Source: Deltaproteobacteria bacterium
Lineage (GTDB): Bacteria; Myxococcota_A; UBA796; SXON01
DNA length: 52,011 nucleotides
Direction: 5' to 3'
NCBI GenBank assembly: GCA_014191855.1
Contig: BJHF01000043.1
Span: 1-52,011 of the forward strand
The notes under the pieces are model-generated. The model worked only from the letters and a program-made list of their open reading frames with translations, ran no database searches and was not told the DNA's origin. Each line of letters starts with the position of its first letter. The stretch's first letter is position 1. Of this stretch, positions 1 through 9,971 are shown piece by piece. A program made the position numbers and the translations under genes.

Positions 1-148
1 TGGGAAGGACGGCTTCGAATGCAGCGTCGAGCAGCGTACCCGGATCGAGATCCGGCCGGAAGAGCGTCCCGAACACGCACCAGGCGACGACGCAGGCGAT
101 GAAAAGCGCCCAGAGGTAGGTGGCAAGGCTCTCCAACTTCTCTTTCAC
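1..148 (-). CDS. Partial membrane protein, N-terminus only
   Basis: This is the first 49 codons of a minus-strand gene that runs off the left edge. The GTG start at 148 is preceded by an AAAGGG Shine-Dalgarno sequence at 157-162 with an 8-base gap. The peptide begins VKEKLESLATYLWALF and holds one hydrophobic segment (about residues 8-27), followed by a polar stretch rich in Asp and Pro. It therefore looks like a signal-anchored inner-membrane protein. Too little is present to name a family. A TAATCC hexamer at 169-174 could be its -10 element. Confidence 0.6.
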   Translation of the reverse strand, partial: MKEKLESLATYLWALFIACVVAWCVFGTLFRPDLDPGTLLDAAFEAVLP

Positions 149-415
149 CCTTCGCACCCTTTAGAGAGGGATTAGCCTACCACGAGAGGTCGCCGTCGCG
201 GATAAGTGCGACCTGCCCTTACGGAAGTTGGTAGGCGCGCGGGGGGCATGTTGCGTCGTTCCCGCGCGTGCCCCGCCGCCAACGTGCAGCTGCGGAGGCG
301 GCGCGTCACCGGGGAAGCAACCGCGCGGGCGGGTCGCAGGAGGCCGCCGCGTTCAGGCGATCAAGTTGCCGAAAACGGTACAAGAACGGCATCGACGTTG
401 CCGAATCTGTGCAGC
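149..415. other. Intergenic gap, no gene supported
   Basis: This 267-base stretch separates the start of the partial membrane gene from the end of glyS. The three overlapping short plus-strand reading frames here are arginine- and alanine-rich, run antisense into glyS and have no ribosome binding site. I see no convincing terminator with a T tract, tRNA or repeat. Confidence 0.6.
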
Positions 416-2449
416 TCAGCTCGTCGACAACTTCGAGAAGTCCGCGAGGGAGGAGAATCGGGCGACGATCGCGCGTAATAGACCCAAGCGCGCCGCACGC
501 AGCGCCGGATCGTCGGCCATGACCATCACCGCATCGAAGTAGGCATCCACTTGCGGACGAAGGGCGACCAACGCCGCGAGCTGACCATCCGGGTCGAGGG
601 TGGCCGGGATCGCGGAGACGGCATCCCGCAGCGCTCTCCCGGCCTCCTCAATCGAGGCCCCGTCGAGCTCATCGAGGGCAAGGGCCGCCCCCGGGTTCTG
701 CTTCACCAGCCCGGCGACGCGGCGGAATGTGGCCCGGATCGCGCCCATCCGCCCATCTGCTGCGAGCGCTCCAAACGCCCGGGCACGGGCGGCGCGGTCC
801 ACCAGCGTGTCCCCGCCAGCCGAGAACACCGCCTCCACAACGTCGGTTGGAACCCCCTCTTCCGTGATCGACGCCCGCATTCGCGCGAGCACGAAGTCGC
901 AAACCTCGGCGCCACCGGCGCAGTCGGCGATCTCGAACAGCGTGGCGGCGCTCACCGGCGCGACCAGTCCGCCGAGCGCCAGCGCCACCACCCCGTTCGC
1001 CGCGCGCCGCAGCCCGAGGTGATCGGCGCCGCCCTTGGGCTGGAGCCCGGCGGCGAACGCCGCATCCAGCAGGGTGAGCCGCTCGGCCAGCGCGAGCGCG
1101 GTGCCGGAGTGAGTGGTGGGGATCTCGTCCCCGGTGAAGCGTGGGTGGTAGTGCTCCTCGATCGCCAGCGCGACCTCCGCCCCGAGCCCCTCCGCCTCCG
1201 CCAGCTTGCGGCCTACGTGCCCCTGCAGCTCCGGGAACTCCCCGACCATCAGGGTAGGCAGGTCCGACTTGCACAACAGGCCGGCCTCGAGCGTGGCGCC
1301 AGGGTTGGCGCCACACACGCCCGCAAGGCGCTCTCCAGCCGCAGCAACCGCCGCCTGGCGCTCCGACATCGTGAGCGGCCTTCCGTTCGGGCCCTTCACT
1401 TCCCGAAGCCAGATCATGCCGCCGAGCCGCGCGCCGTGCTGGGCGAGCGGGCGCTTCGCATCCTCTGAGAAGAAGAACTTCGCGTCGTGAAAGCGCGCGG
1501 CCAACACGCGCGCGTTGCCGGTGGCGATGAGCGCGGCGTCCCCACGCGGGTTGTTGCTCACGATCACGAAGCGGTTGAGCAGGCGCCCGTCGCGGTACAG
1601 CGGAAAATAACGCTGGTTCACCTTCATGCTCTCAACGAGCAAGCGCTCGGGAAGGCCAAGCAGTCCGGCGTCGAACTCGCCGACCAGGGAGGTCGGCCAC
1701 TCCACGAGGTTCGTCACCTCGTCGAGCAGCGCGGCGTCAATGCGAACGTCCGCCCCCTCCTGTTGTGCTACGACGGCCAACTGCCGGGCGATCCGCTCCC
1801 GGCGAGCGTCGATACCCGGCTCCACGAAACGAGCTTGTAGCTCGGCGACCCACGCATCGGAGCGCGTCACCGCGAAGGGCTCCGGGTGCCACAACCAGTG
1901 GCCCACGCTCGTGCTTACCGTCGGGTCGCCCGCGACGGTCGTCGCAACGCGCTCCCCATCGAGGACCGCGCAGACGTACCGGATTGGGCGTGGAAACTGC
2001 TCGCGCCGGGCCCCCCACCGCATCGTCTTCTTGAAGGGAATGCCCAGGATCGCCGCTTCGAGGCCTGCGGCGACGATGTCCACGAGCCGCTCCCCGCCTT
2101 CGAGCCGCCTCGCCGCGATCACCTCGCCCTTCGGCCCGGGCGCGCGCTCCAGCGCCTCCACCGATACTCCAAACTTCGCGGCAAACGCCATCGCGGCCGG
2201 GCCGGGCTGTCCGTCCCGGTACGCAACGGAAACGGGCGGGCCCGTGACGAGCTTCTCGACCTTCTCGGTCTCCGCCACCACACCGTCGAACGCGACCGCG
2301 ATCCGACGCGGAGTGGCCCAAACCCGCGGCGTCATCGGCGCAAGCGGACCCAGCAGCTTCGCCAACGCTGCGGCCAGCCCCTCGCTCATCGGCCCGACGA
2401 AGCGGGCGGGCAGCTCTTCGGTTCCAATCTCAATGAACAGCTCGGCCAC
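416..2449 (-). CDS. glyS: Glycine--tRNA ligase beta subunit
   Basis: Beta chain of the heterotetrameric (alpha2beta2) glycyl-tRNA synthetase, which binds tRNA-Gly and supports charging in the cytoplasm. The 677-residue length is normal for the family. The N-terminus carries the family signature around FIEIGTEELPARF (residues 5-17). The GDEIPTTHSGTALALAERL segment is typical of the central region, and the C-terminal third is helical, as in the anticodon-binding region. The gene begins 2 bases after the glyQ stop, so the two subunits are made from one transcript. This is the two-subunit bacterial GlyRS, unlike the single-chain alpha2 enzyme. Identification is secure. Confidence 0.97.
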   Translation of the reverse strand: MAELFIEIGTEELPARFVGPMSEGLAAALAKLLGPLAPMTPRVWATPRRIAVAFDGVVAETEKVEKLVTGPPVSVAYRDGQPGPAAMAFAAKFGVSVEALERAPGPKGEVIAARRLEGGERLVDIVAAGLEAAILGIPFKKTMRWGARREQFPRPIRYVCAVLDGERVATTVAGDPTVSTSVGHWLWHPEPFAVTRSDAWVAELQARFVEPGIDARRERIARQLAVVAQQEGADVRIDAALLDEVTNLVEWPTSLVGEFDAGLLGLPERLLVESMKVNQRYFPLYRDGRLLNRFVIVSNNPRGDAALIATGNARVLAARFHDAKFFFSEDAKRPLAQHGARLGGMIWLREVKGPNGRPLTMSERQAAVAAAGERLAGVCGANPGATLEAGLLCKSDLPTLMVGEFPELQGHVGRKLAEAEGLGAEVALAIEEHYHPRFTGDEIPTTHSGTALALAERLTLLDAAFAAGLQPKGGADHLGLRRAANGVVALALGGLVAPVSAATLFEIADCAGGAEVCDFVLARMRASITEEGVPTDVVEAVFSAGGDTLVDRAARARAFGALAADGRMGAIRATFRRVAGLVKQNPGAALALDELDGASIEEAGRALRDAVSAIPATLDPDGQLAALVALRPQVDAYFDAVMVMADDPALRAARLGLLRAIVARFSSLADFSKLSTS

Positions 2450-2451
2450 GA

Positions 2452-3369
<918 letters not shown>

Positions 3370-3428
3370 GGGTCGCTCCGAAGGGGGCCCGAGCTAACCC
3401 GCTGGGGAAGCCCAAGGCAGCCCGAGGC

Positions 3429-4457
3429 TCAAACGCGCCCGAACACCGGCCCCGCCTTCTCGTCGATGAGCTTGTAGAGCGCCCAGCCACCCACCGGGAG
3501 GCCAACGAAACAGCAGGCTCCCGAGCAGGGAATCATGCTGATCACAAGCAGGATCCGGACCAGCAGCAGGTTCCGCAGGGCCCGCATCCGCAGGCCCGCC
3601 ACGATCCAGCACAACGCGAAGGTGCCCGAGGTGAGGAAGCTGAGCAGGGGGTAGGCGCTCGATTCGAGGAGCCCAGCCGCACCAGAGATGTCCTTGGTGA
3701 GGATGACCGAGGCTTGTTGCTGGAAGACGTTGTAGCCGGCATACGTGAGCGCGAGCCCCGAAATCACCACGGCGCCAAAGCCCAGGCCGATGAGCCAGGC
3801 GCCCCAACTCTGGATCGACGCCGCGTACTCCCGATATTCCGGGCGGTCGTGAATCGGGGCCTCGGCTTTGAGCCGGTACGTCGGGTCGATCCCCCCACCG
3901 ACCTTGATCGCGGCGCCAAGCGTCGGTCGCGCCTGCTCGGAGATCCACCACCCTGCGGCGGGGCCCGCGATCAGGTTCTCGCCCGCGCGATACCGCCGTT
4001 CCAGCAGCTCGATCAGCCCGCGTGACGCTGGGATCCCTCGGGCATCCGCGATGGCGCGCTGCTCTCCCAGGCTCACCTGCCCGCCCTGTGCCCGCCACGC
4101 CACAAAGGCTTCGTTGTGAGCTCGCGCATCCGCGAGGATTCGGCCGCCCAGCTCCTGGGGAGAGATCCCCGCGTAGGCGTGAGAGAACAGCGTATCGGGG
4201 CAGGTGACCTGCACCGCCGCACCCGCGCCCCCCACGACGGCCACCCGGTACACCCACTCCTCGCCCGGCTCGAACCCCGGGAAGCACAGGCATACGCCCT
4301 CCACGCCCCCATTGAACCGAAGGTTCTCCGCGTTGAAGGCTCCGGTTTCTGGAACCACTCCGCCGAGGGTAACGTCGGGCAGCCCCTGCTCCACAAAACC
4401 GCGGAGCAGCCAGGCGTGCAGGTCGTCGCTCTGGCCGATCGCGGGCGGAATCACCAT
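3429..4457 (-). CDS. Unknown protein with C-terminal membrane segments
   Basis: A 342-residue protein I do not recognise. Residues 1-215 are soluble-looking, with a VQVTCPDTLFSHAY segment and helices around residues 100-170. The C-terminal third has about four hydrophobic segments: a WGAWLIGLGFGAVVISG region, an LLSFLTSGTFALCWIVAG region, one around LLLVRILLVISMIPC, and a Cys/Gly-rich CFVGLPVGGWALYKL. It lies 59 bases upstream of glyQ and could be cotranscribed, but nothing in it suggests a translation role. The gene follows an intrinsic terminator. A TACACC hexamer lies 6 bases before its ATG with no Shine-Dalgarno sequence, so its message may be leaderless. Confidence 0.75.
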   Translation of the reverse strand: MVIPPAIGQSDDLHAWLLRGFVEQGLPDVTLGGVVPETGAFNAENLRFNGGVEGVCLCFPGFEPGEEWVYRVAVVGGAGAAVQVTCPDTLFSHAYAGISPQELGGRILADARAHNEAFVAWRAQGGQVSLGEQRAIADARGIPASRGLIELLERRYRAGENLIAGPAAGWWISEQARPTLGAAIKVGGGIDPTYRLKAEAPIHDRPEYREYAASIQSWGAWLIGLGFGAVVISGLALTYAGYNVFQQQASVILTKDISGAAGLLESSAYPLLSFLTSGTFALCWIVAGLRMRALRNLLLVRILLVISMIPCSGACCFVGLPVGGWALYKLIDEKAGPVFGRV

Positions 4458-4463
4458 CCGCGC

Positions 4464-4469
4464 GGTGTA
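4464..4469 (-). promoter_or_regulatory. Candidate -10 element (TACACC), leaderless geometry
   Basis: TACACC on the minus strand ends 6 bases before the ATG at 4457. It sits just downstream of the terminator at 4508-4547, so the gene needs its own promoter. No Shine-Dalgarno sequence lies between. The sixth base is C rather than the usual T. Confidence 0.35.
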
Positions 4470-4507
4470 TCGTGGCCTGCAGACTCGGGCCGGAGCGGGC
4501 TGGGCCC

Positions 4508-4547
4508 AAAAACACGTGAGCCGCCCCCGACGGTTCGGGAGCGGCTC
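4508..4547 (-). terminator. Rho-independent terminator after the small membrane gene
   Basis: On the minus strand a GC-rich stem of about 13 base pairs (GAGCCGCTCCCGA against TCGGGGGCGGCTC, one mismatch) with a 4-base loop is followed by ACGTGTTTTT. It lies 20 bases past the stop of the gene at 4567-4857 and separates that gene from the one at 3429-4457. Confidence 0.85.
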
Positions 4548-4566
4548 GCGAGGCGTGCGCCGGAGC

Positions 4567-4857
4567 TCAGTCCTTGAAGATCATGTTCAGGAACTCGAGG
4601 CCGTTCTCGTTCTCGCCGATGCTCTGGCCGGCCTGAAGCTTCTGGCTGAGCAGGTAGGCATCATAGGCAAACACCCAAGCGCACATCATGCCGACGCCGC
4701 AGGTGATCGGGCCGACCACCCAGCAGATGATCAGCGCGATGATCGCCTTCTTCTTCTGGCCCATGAGGAAGTAGCCGATGCCACCATTCAGGAAGATCCA
4801 GTTGGCGAGCGCGGAGATGATGGGGTTGGCGTCGGGCTTGGTGATCATCTGGCCCAT
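4567..4857 (-). CDS. Small two-segment membrane protein, TM2-like
   Basis: A 96-residue protein beginning MGQMITKPDANPIIS. I chose the ATG at 4857 over a longer frame because CGGAG lies 8 bases upstream and the extension is low-complexity arginine/proline. Two hydrophobic segments (about residues 13-26 and 32-58) are separated by a short basic GQKKKA turn, followed by a polar tail ending in NMIFKD. The layout resembles small TM2-type membrane proteins, but the family is not certain. It is monocistronic and ends at a clear terminator. Function unknown. Confidence 0.75.
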   Translation of the reverse strand: MGQMITKPDANPIISALANWIFLNGGIGYFLMGQKKKAIIALIICWVVGPITCGVGMMCAWVFAYDAYLLSQKLQAGQSIGENENGLEFLNMIFKD

Positions 4858-4997
4858 GTGGGACTCCGAAGGGGGGAGGAGAGGGAGGCAGCGCGATGCG
4901 AGCGCATCGGCGCGTTGCCCGCACCCATTACCGCGACCTTTCGAAGCGGGCAAGGGCGCGCGGGGGCAATTCGCGGCGTCGCCGCCGGATCGGAGGC

Positions 4998-5699
4998 TCA
5001 GAGCTCAAGCGGCGTGGGGAACATCGGGATCAGCCCCGACTCCGGCGCCACGTACTCGAAGACGTCCGTACCGGCCTCGCCGCTCGACCGCTGCACCGTC
5101 GCCCTCACGTTGATACCCCCCGGAGGCACGCCGAACACCGCAAACTCACCCGTTTCACCTGTACTCTCGCCGTCGGCCAGCGACACTTGCTCGGCGTCGA
5201 GGTAGCAGCCAGGGTCCGTTTCGCCGTCGCTCCCCAGCACCTCCACGCTCACGTCTGCGAGCTGGGGCCAGGAGCTCGCGTCGGCCACCGAGGCGATGAA
5301 TTGCAGCGTTTGCCCGGTGATGAAGGTGCCTTCCTCCCCGGCGGTGGGGCACGCCGCGAAGCGCGCCTTCTGCTCCTCCACCCATTCGGTAGTCGCCAAC
5401 CACGGCAACCCCGCCTCGCTCGTGTAGTCCGAGAGGCCCGCAAGCCCCGAAAACGATGTTGGAACGTACCCTTCCGCGCTCACCGTGAGAAAGAAGGAGA
5501 CTCCCGCATCGACCGTGACCGCGAACGCCCCATCCGCGTCCGTTTCGTCTTCGCCCACGACCGCCCCCTCGCGGTTTTGCGCTACAACTGCGGCCCCCTC
5601 CACGGGTTTCCCGGCGTTCCCCGGCGCATCCTGCACCTCACCCGAGAACACGATGCTCGATGTCTCCGCATCGCACGCCAAAAGCAGCAGCCAGATCAT
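4998..5699 (-). CDS. Lipoprotein with a possible carboxypeptidase-regulatory-like domain
   Basis: A 233-residue predicted lipoprotein starting MIWLLLLAC, so the lipidated Cys is residue 9. Residues 18-75 (EGAAVVAQN, then DADGAFAVTVDAG, then AEGYVPTSF) resemble the carboxypeptidase-regulatory-like or Ig-like fold common in secreted myxobacterial proteins. The rest ends near GLIPMFPTPLEL and I do not recognise it. Its ATG overlaps the stop of the upstream lipoprotein gene (ATGA), so the two are translationally coupled. The very short, uncharged signal peptide recurs in other genes here. Confidence 0.75.
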   Translation of the reverse strand: MIWLLLLACDAETSSIVFSGEVQDAPGNAGKPVEGAAVVAQNREGAVVGEDETDADGAFAVTVDAGVSFFLTVSAEGYVPTSFSGLAGLSDYTSEAGLPWLATTEWVEEQKARFAACPTAGEEGTFITGQTLQFIASVADASSWPQLADVSVEVLGSDGETDPGCYLDAEQVSLADGESTGETGEFAVFGVPPGGINVRATVQRSSGEAGTDVFEYVAPESGLIPMFPTPLEL

Positions 5700-6379
5700 T
5701 TTGCGCCCTCCGACAAGTACCAGGCCATCACGACGTCCCCAGCCTCCGCGCGATAGCGCTCGGTTGCCGTCCCGATCTCCACGACCACCTCCCCTGGAGG
5801 CGCCAGCGCCAGAAACCAGGTGATCGGCCCGCGAGTCACCCGAGTCGCGACGCCCTCGTCGTCGACCGACCAACACGCGGGCGCCGCAGGCAGCCCGCCC
5901 TCCCCAGTTATCGAGAGCGCCTCGCAGCCAAGCGCCTCGTTGGCCGGCAATCCCAGCACCAGAACCTGCCCCGCATCGAGCGCAGTGAGCCAGGTGGCAC
6001 CCTCACCGGAGAGGCCTTCCAGCACCTCCTGGAGCCAGACGTCGGGCGCCGCGAAGAGCGCTCCGGCGAACCAGTTCCCGCTCGCACCGGGGGTGCTCCC
6101 CGCCCAAACCGTCGATCGGGCTTCGGCGCCTTCGATGCGAACGTTCACCGACACGTCCGCGGGAACCCGAACCTCCCAGTAGCCGGCGTAGTCGTCGTAC
6201 GGTTGCTCACCCTCGCGCTCCTCCCCCGCGGTGAAGGGCTCGGGCCACGCGGTGAGCGCCCCCTCAACCAACCGGGCCTCCTCCACGCTCTCCGGCCCGC
6301 TGTACAGCCACCCCGACCACGAAACGAGCCCGTCGTCCTCAGCGACTTCGGCACAAGCGAGCGGCAGCATCAACCACAT
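5696..6379 (-). CDS. Lipoprotein of unknown function
   Basis: A 227-residue predicted lipoprotein with the signal MWLMLPLAC (Cys at residue 9). The mature part is acidic, rich in Trp and Gly, and mostly beta-like; examples are GLVSWSGWLY, YAGYWEVRVPADVSV and ITWFLALAPPGEVVVEIG. No family is recognised. The ATG at 6379 lies 10 bases after the recO stop. A longer upstream frame is antisense-like arginine-rich sequence and was rejected. It is followed by the coupled lipoprotein at 4998-5699, and the two probably act in the same envelope process. Confidence 0.7.
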   Translation of the reverse strand: MWLMLPLACAEVAEDDGLVSWSGWLYSGPESVEEARLVEGALTAWPEPFTAGEEREGEQPYDDYAGYWEVRVPADVSVNVRIEGAEARSTVWAGSTPGASGNWFAGALFAAPDVWLQEVLEGLSGEGATWLTALDAGQVLVLGLPANEALGCEALSITGEGGLPAAPACWSVDDEGVATRVTRGPITWFLALAPPGEVVVEIGTATERYRAEAGDVVMAWYLSEGAK

Positions 6380-6389
6380 TGCCGCACCA

Positions 6390-7106
6390 TCATAGCCCGA
6401 CCAGGAGCGCGCGGGAGCCGAGCTCGTGGCCCAACTGGTGCCGCACGAGGTCGGCCGCCATCGGCTCCAGGCCCGGCGCGAGCGGGCGATCCACCAGCTC
6501 CCGAAGCGGCGTTCGCCGCAGGTCTTCAAGCTGGGCAAGCGCACCCTTCGCGACTTCGGCCCCGCCGCCACACCGGGCGTGCCGCGCGCCGCCGGCCGCG
6601 GGGTCGAACACCATCTCGTCGTCCACGAGCCCCGCGCACACCGAGCACCGATCGAGCGCCGGACCCACGCCGGCGAAGGTGAGCACCTTCAGCTCCAACG
6701 CGGCGAGCACAGCCGGCCCAGGGTCGGACTCCAGCGCATCCAACAGCAGGAGCAGCGTTTCCAACAAGCCAAAGAGCTTGGGTTCCGGGTGCTCCTCGTG
6801 CGAGAAGGCGCCAACCAACTCGCAGCCGTACTGCGCCAGAACGAGGCGCCCGTAGCCGCGCCGCAAGTGGATTCGAGGGTCTTCCAGATCCACGCCAGCC
6901 AGCGTGTCGAGGCCTCCTTGTCGGCGACGCAACCGGACTTTGGCCCGAACACCCACGTCCAGCCCCTGCGGCTTTCGCTGCCCGCCGCGCTGGAACGCGC
7001 CGATCCGACCCCGCTCGGGACACAGGAGCTTCAGAATCCGGTCGTCGTCGCCGTAGGCCGACGCGGAAAGCACGACGACCACCCGCTCCTCGCCAGGATC
7101 ACGCAC
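6390..7106 (-). CDS. recO: DNA repair protein RecO
   Basis: RecF-pathway mediator that loads RecA on SSB-coated single-stranded DNA and anneals strands. The 238 residues fit the family. The N-terminal OB-fold has VVLSASAYGDDDRILKLLCP, and the helical middle has KLFGLLETLLLLLDALE. The zinc-binding region is CSVC followed by FDPAAGGARHARC. The usual second CxxC is therefore HxxC here, which could still bind zinc. The start overlaps the end of mgtE by 8 bases, and two lipoprotein genes follow in the same orientation. Confidence 0.93.
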   Translation of the reverse strand: MRDPGEERVVVVLSASAYGDDDRILKLLCPERGRIGAFQRGGQRKPQGLDVGVRAKVRLRRRQGGLDTLAGVDLEDPRIHLRRGYGRLVLAQYGCELVGAFSHEEHPEPKLFGLLETLLLLLDALESDPGPAVLAALELKVLTFAGVGPALDRCSVCAGLVDDEMVFDPAAGGARHARCGGGAEVAKGALAQLEDLRRTPLRELVDRPLAPGLEPMAADLVRHQLGHELGSRALLVGL

Positions 7107-8457
7107 CGGTCGAGCCCAACAACAAGAACGCCGTCGTGAGGTAGATCGTGAGCCCCAGGCCGTCCATCGCGGTCGTGACGAACGGGCCCGTGGCGATGGC
7201 GGGATCGACGCCCAACCGGCGAAGCGTGAGCGGCACCAGCGTACCGACGAGCGAAGCGCTGGTCATTCCGGTCACCACCGCGATCGCAACGCTGAGCGAA
7301 ACACGACTGTCCTGGAACCGCACGTAGCTGTAGCCGCCGATGATGAGCGCGAACACCATCCCCAGCACCACGCCGTTGAACACTTCCTGCCCCACCGCCT
7401 TGCCCAGCGCCGAGTCGATGCGACCAGTGGCGATGCCGCGCACCGTGACGGTGGCCGATTGAATGCCGACGTTTCCCTCCATACCCATGACGATGGGGAT
7501 GAAACCGGCGAGGACGAGATCGCTTTTGAGCAGCGGATCGAAGTGGTGGATGAGCTCGGAGATCCCGAGGCCGCCCGCGAGCGTTACGAGCAACCACGGG
7601 AGCCGACGCGCCGGACCCCAAAGGCGGCTTCCGGCAGGCTCCTCCTCGGGCTCGCGCACGCCCGCCATCAACAACATGTCTTCGGCGGCTTCTTCGCGGA
7701 TGACGTCGATGACGTCGTCTACGGTCACAATCCCGACGAGGTGCCGCTGATCGTCGACAACCGGCACCGCGAGCAGATCGTATCGACCGGCGATCCGGGC
7801 CACCTCCTCCTGGTCGGTCTCCGTGCGGACCGCGATCACGTCGCTGGACATGATGTCCGAGAGCTTGGTGGAGGGCGGGTGCGTGAGCAGGTTGCGGAGG
7901 GATGTTACGCCGACAAGCTGACCTTCTTCGTTCTCCACGTAGGCGTAGTAGATCAGCTCCTGGTCGCTGGCCGCCTGCACCGCCGCGATCGCATCGCGAC
8001 AGGTGATGTTCTCCCGCAGCGTGAACGCTGTGGGGGACATGATCCCGCCCGCCGTGTCGGGGGCGTACCCAAGCAGCTCCTCAACTTCCTCGCGTTCGTC
8101 GCGCTTCATTCGCGCGAGCACGGCCTCGCGCGTTTCCTCGGGCAGCCGCTCGATCACGTCCGTTTGATCGTCGCCGGGGAGGTAGCCGAGGAGCGTGGCC
8201 ACGCGCTCCGGCGCAAGATCCGTGATCAGGTGCAACAAGTCCTCCCCGTGCACACGCGAGAGGACATCGGCCGCGACTGCGTCCTGCTTGATCGTGGAGA
8301 AAACGAGCCGCTGCTCTGGCGCCGTGAGGTGCCCGATTACCGCAGCGATGTCTTCCGGGCGCGCCTTCGCGACCACCTTGCCGAGCGGCGCTGCATGGCC
8401 ACGGCGGGCCAGGCGGCGGATCGCGTCGACCCGCTGCCCGAGGAGGGTATCGGCCAT
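7099..8457 (-). CDS. mgtE: Magnesium transporter MgtE
   Basis: Mg2+ channel/transporter of the MgtE family, 452 residues. The order is an N-terminal helical MgtE_N domain (residues 1-130, with LPEETREAVLARM), two CBS domains that sense cytosolic Mg2+ (about 135-260, with MSPTAFTLREN and SSDVIAV), and a five-helix membrane domain. The pore signature VMGMEGNVGIQSATVTVRG is near residue 325. It sits 3 bases after the RodZ-like gene and overlaps recO. The membrane region and CBS pair are intact. No M-box riboswitch is visible, as the gene is internal to an operon. Confidence 0.95.
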   Translation of the reverse strand: MADTLLGQRVDAIRRLARRGHAAPLGKVVAKARPEDIAAVIGHLTAPEQRLVFSTIKQDAVAADVLSRVHGEDLLHLITDLAPERVATLLGYLPGDDQTDVIERLPEETREAVLARMKRDEREEVEELLGYAPDTAGGIMSPTAFTLRENITCRDAIAAVQAASDQELIYYAYVENEEGQLVGVTSLRNLLTHPPSTKLSDIMSSDVIAVRTETDQEEVARIAGRYDLLAVPVVDDQRHLVGIVTVDDVIDVIREEAAEDMLLMAGVREPEEEPAGSRLWGPARRLPWLLVTLAGGLGISELIHHFDPLLKSDLVLAGFIPIVMGMEGNVGIQSATVTVRGIATGRIDSALGKAVGQEVFNGVVLGMVFALIIGGYSYVRFQDSRVSLSVAIAVVTGMTSASLVGTLVPLTLRRLGVDPAIATGPFVTTAMDGLGLTIYLTTAFLLLGSTGA

Positions 8458-8460
8458 TGG

Positions 8461-9213
8461 CTACCCTCCATGATCATCAACGAACACGAGGCGGCGGGCT
8501 CGGGACTGCGCGCCGAGCGGCTTGAGCGTGCGCCCGTTGTACACCAGGGTGACGCCCTCCAGCGCATCAAGCTCTACCGCCAGCCGATCGTGCGCGGCAA
8601 ACTTCATCTGTTTGCCTGGGGTGAGCGCGTGATCGAAGAGCTCCCGCCCATCCGCCTCAACCGTAATATGCACGCCACTCGCCGAAGTGACCAAAAGAAC
8701 CTGATCGGGCGGGATGTCTACCCCCTCCGTCACGTCGAGCCCCGTGCGCCTCGCCACCGCCAGCCCACCCAGCGCGAGGAACGCCACCGCGGCCCCGATC
8801 GCGGCCATGCGCCCCGCGCGGCGAACGCGCGCGCGCGGCGACGTGAGCGTGATGGTGTTGTCGTCGTGCCGATGCACCTGGCCAACCGGGTCGGGCTCAT
8901 CGGGAGGCTCAGCGCCCTTCCGGCTCAGCGGCCGTGAGCCGCCGGCGTGCGCTGGCGCAGCGCGCTCTGCAGGGGGGCTCGTCTGGCTCGGCTCCACCGG
9001 AGCGGCGACGGGCGCGACCACCGCTGCCGCCGCCGGAAGCCCAAGAAACGCCCGATATTGCTTGGTATAACCGGAGAGAAACGGCCCCGGCGGGAAGGCC
9101 ACGAGATCACCCCGCTCCAGGGCATCGAGCCACTTCACCGGGATGCGCGTACGCTCGAACACCTGCTCAAGCGTGAGCCCCGCCCGCTCCCTGGCTGCCC
9201 GAAGGTCCGACAT
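8461..9213 (-). CDS. RodZ-like helix-turn-helix membrane protein
   Basis: A 250-residue protein with RodZ architecture. It has an N-terminal HTH_25-type helix-turn-helix (residues 1-60, LRAARERAGLTLEQVFERT and FLSGYTKQYRAFLGL), a Pro/Ala linker, one transmembrane helix (about 136-154) and a periplasmic DUF4115-like beta domain (about 180-245). RodZ links MreB to the envelope in cell-shape control. The start at 9213 was chosen because it gives the conserved HTH N-terminus. It lies 1 base after the stop of the PilF-like TPR gene. A TPR/PilF lipoprotein next to RodZ is a known proteobacterial arrangement, but mreB is not nearby. Confidence 0.85.
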   Translation of the reverse strand: MSDLRAARERAGLTLEQVFERTRIPVKWLDALERGDLVAFPPGPFLSGYTKQYRAFLGLPAAAAVVAPVAAPVEPSQTSPPAERAAPAHAGGSRPLSRKGAEPPDEPDPVGQVHRHDDNTITLTSPRARVRRAGRMAAIGAAVAFLALGGLAVARRTGLDVTEGVDIPPDQVLLVTSASGVHITVEADGRELFDHALTPGKQMKFAAHDRLAVELDALEGVTLVYNGRTLKPLGAQSRARRLVFVDDHGG

Positions 9214-9214
9214 C

Positions 9215-9955
9215 TCAGCCTCCCGGCCTTTGAAGGCAGCTGCGGGCCTCATCGCCCATGGGGGTATCCAACGCAGCGTCCGTGACGTGGCGCAGGGCGG
9301 CATCCGCCCCCGAGGAGTCCCCCAATGCGGCGAGGATGCAGCCGGTGCGCAGCCAACCGCCAAGCGCATCGTTCGGGCATTCTTCGATCAGCTCCGCATA
9401 GTCGCGCAGCGCGGTATCCGTCTTCCCCATGGCTTCATGCGCCAAACCCAGATGGAAACGCGCGGGGCAGAGCTTGGGCGCGCGCCGCACCGCTTCTTGC
9501 GCTCGCGCCGCCGCTTTTTCTGGATCTCCCGCCTCAAGGTGGGCTCGCGACAGGTTCGAGAGCACCATCGCCGGGTTGCGATAGTCAAGATCGTTGAGGG
9601 CGCTTTCCAAAACTGGGATCGCCTCTATCGGCCGCCCGTTTGAGACGAGGAAGGCCCCGTACGTGACGAGGATCTCCCCCTCCGTGGGGTTCACCCTCAG
9701 CGCGCCCTGGAACGTTTCCTCCGCGAGGGCGGGCTGCCCCTTTGTGACGTAGGCCATCGCCAACGCGCTCCGCGCACGCCAGTTCTGCGGATCGAGCTTC
9801 ACGGCCTCGCGGAGCACGGTGACCGCGCCTTCGGGGTTTTGCTCCTGCAAATAGGCGATCCCCAGGGTCGTCTTGGCGTGCGCCTGCTCCATGTGTTTGG
9901 CAGAAACGCACCCCCCCGCGACGAGGAAGCCGGAAGCGAGGAGCAGAGCACGCAT
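9215..9955 (-). CDS. PilF/PilW-like TPR lipoprotein
   Basis: A 246-residue lipoprotein with signal MRALLLASGFLVAGGC (Cys 16), followed by about five tetratricopeptide repeats. Examples are GIAYLQEQNPEGAVTVLREA, AMAYVTKGQPALAEETFQGA and GLAHEAMGKTDTALRDYAEL. The family includes type IV pilus pilotins and general TPR lipoproteins of the outer membrane. A GTG at 9964 is the alternative start. I prefer ATG 9955 because a TACGTG hexamer sits 6 bases before it, as at other leaderless starts here, and because it puts Arg at position 2. The gene precedes the RodZ-like gene by 1 base. Confidence 0.8.
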   Translation of the reverse strand: MRALLLASGFLVAGGCVSAKHMEQAHAKTTLGIAYLQEQNPEGAVTVLREAVKLDPQNWRARSALAMAYVTKGQPALAEETFQGALRVNPTEGEILVTYGAFLVSNGRPIEAIPVLESALNDLDYRNPAMVLSNLSRAHLEAGDPEKAAARAQEAVRRAPKLCPARFHLGLAHEAMGKTDTALRDYAELIEECPNDALGGWLRTGCILAALGDSSGADAALRHVTDAALDTPMGDEARSCLQRPGG

Positions 9956-9971
9956 GGCGGACACGTAACCT

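Noticed and set aside
206..542. Short plus-strand frames after the left-edge gene
   Set aside because: Arginine/alanine-rich, overlapping the end of glyS antisense, and without ribosome sites.
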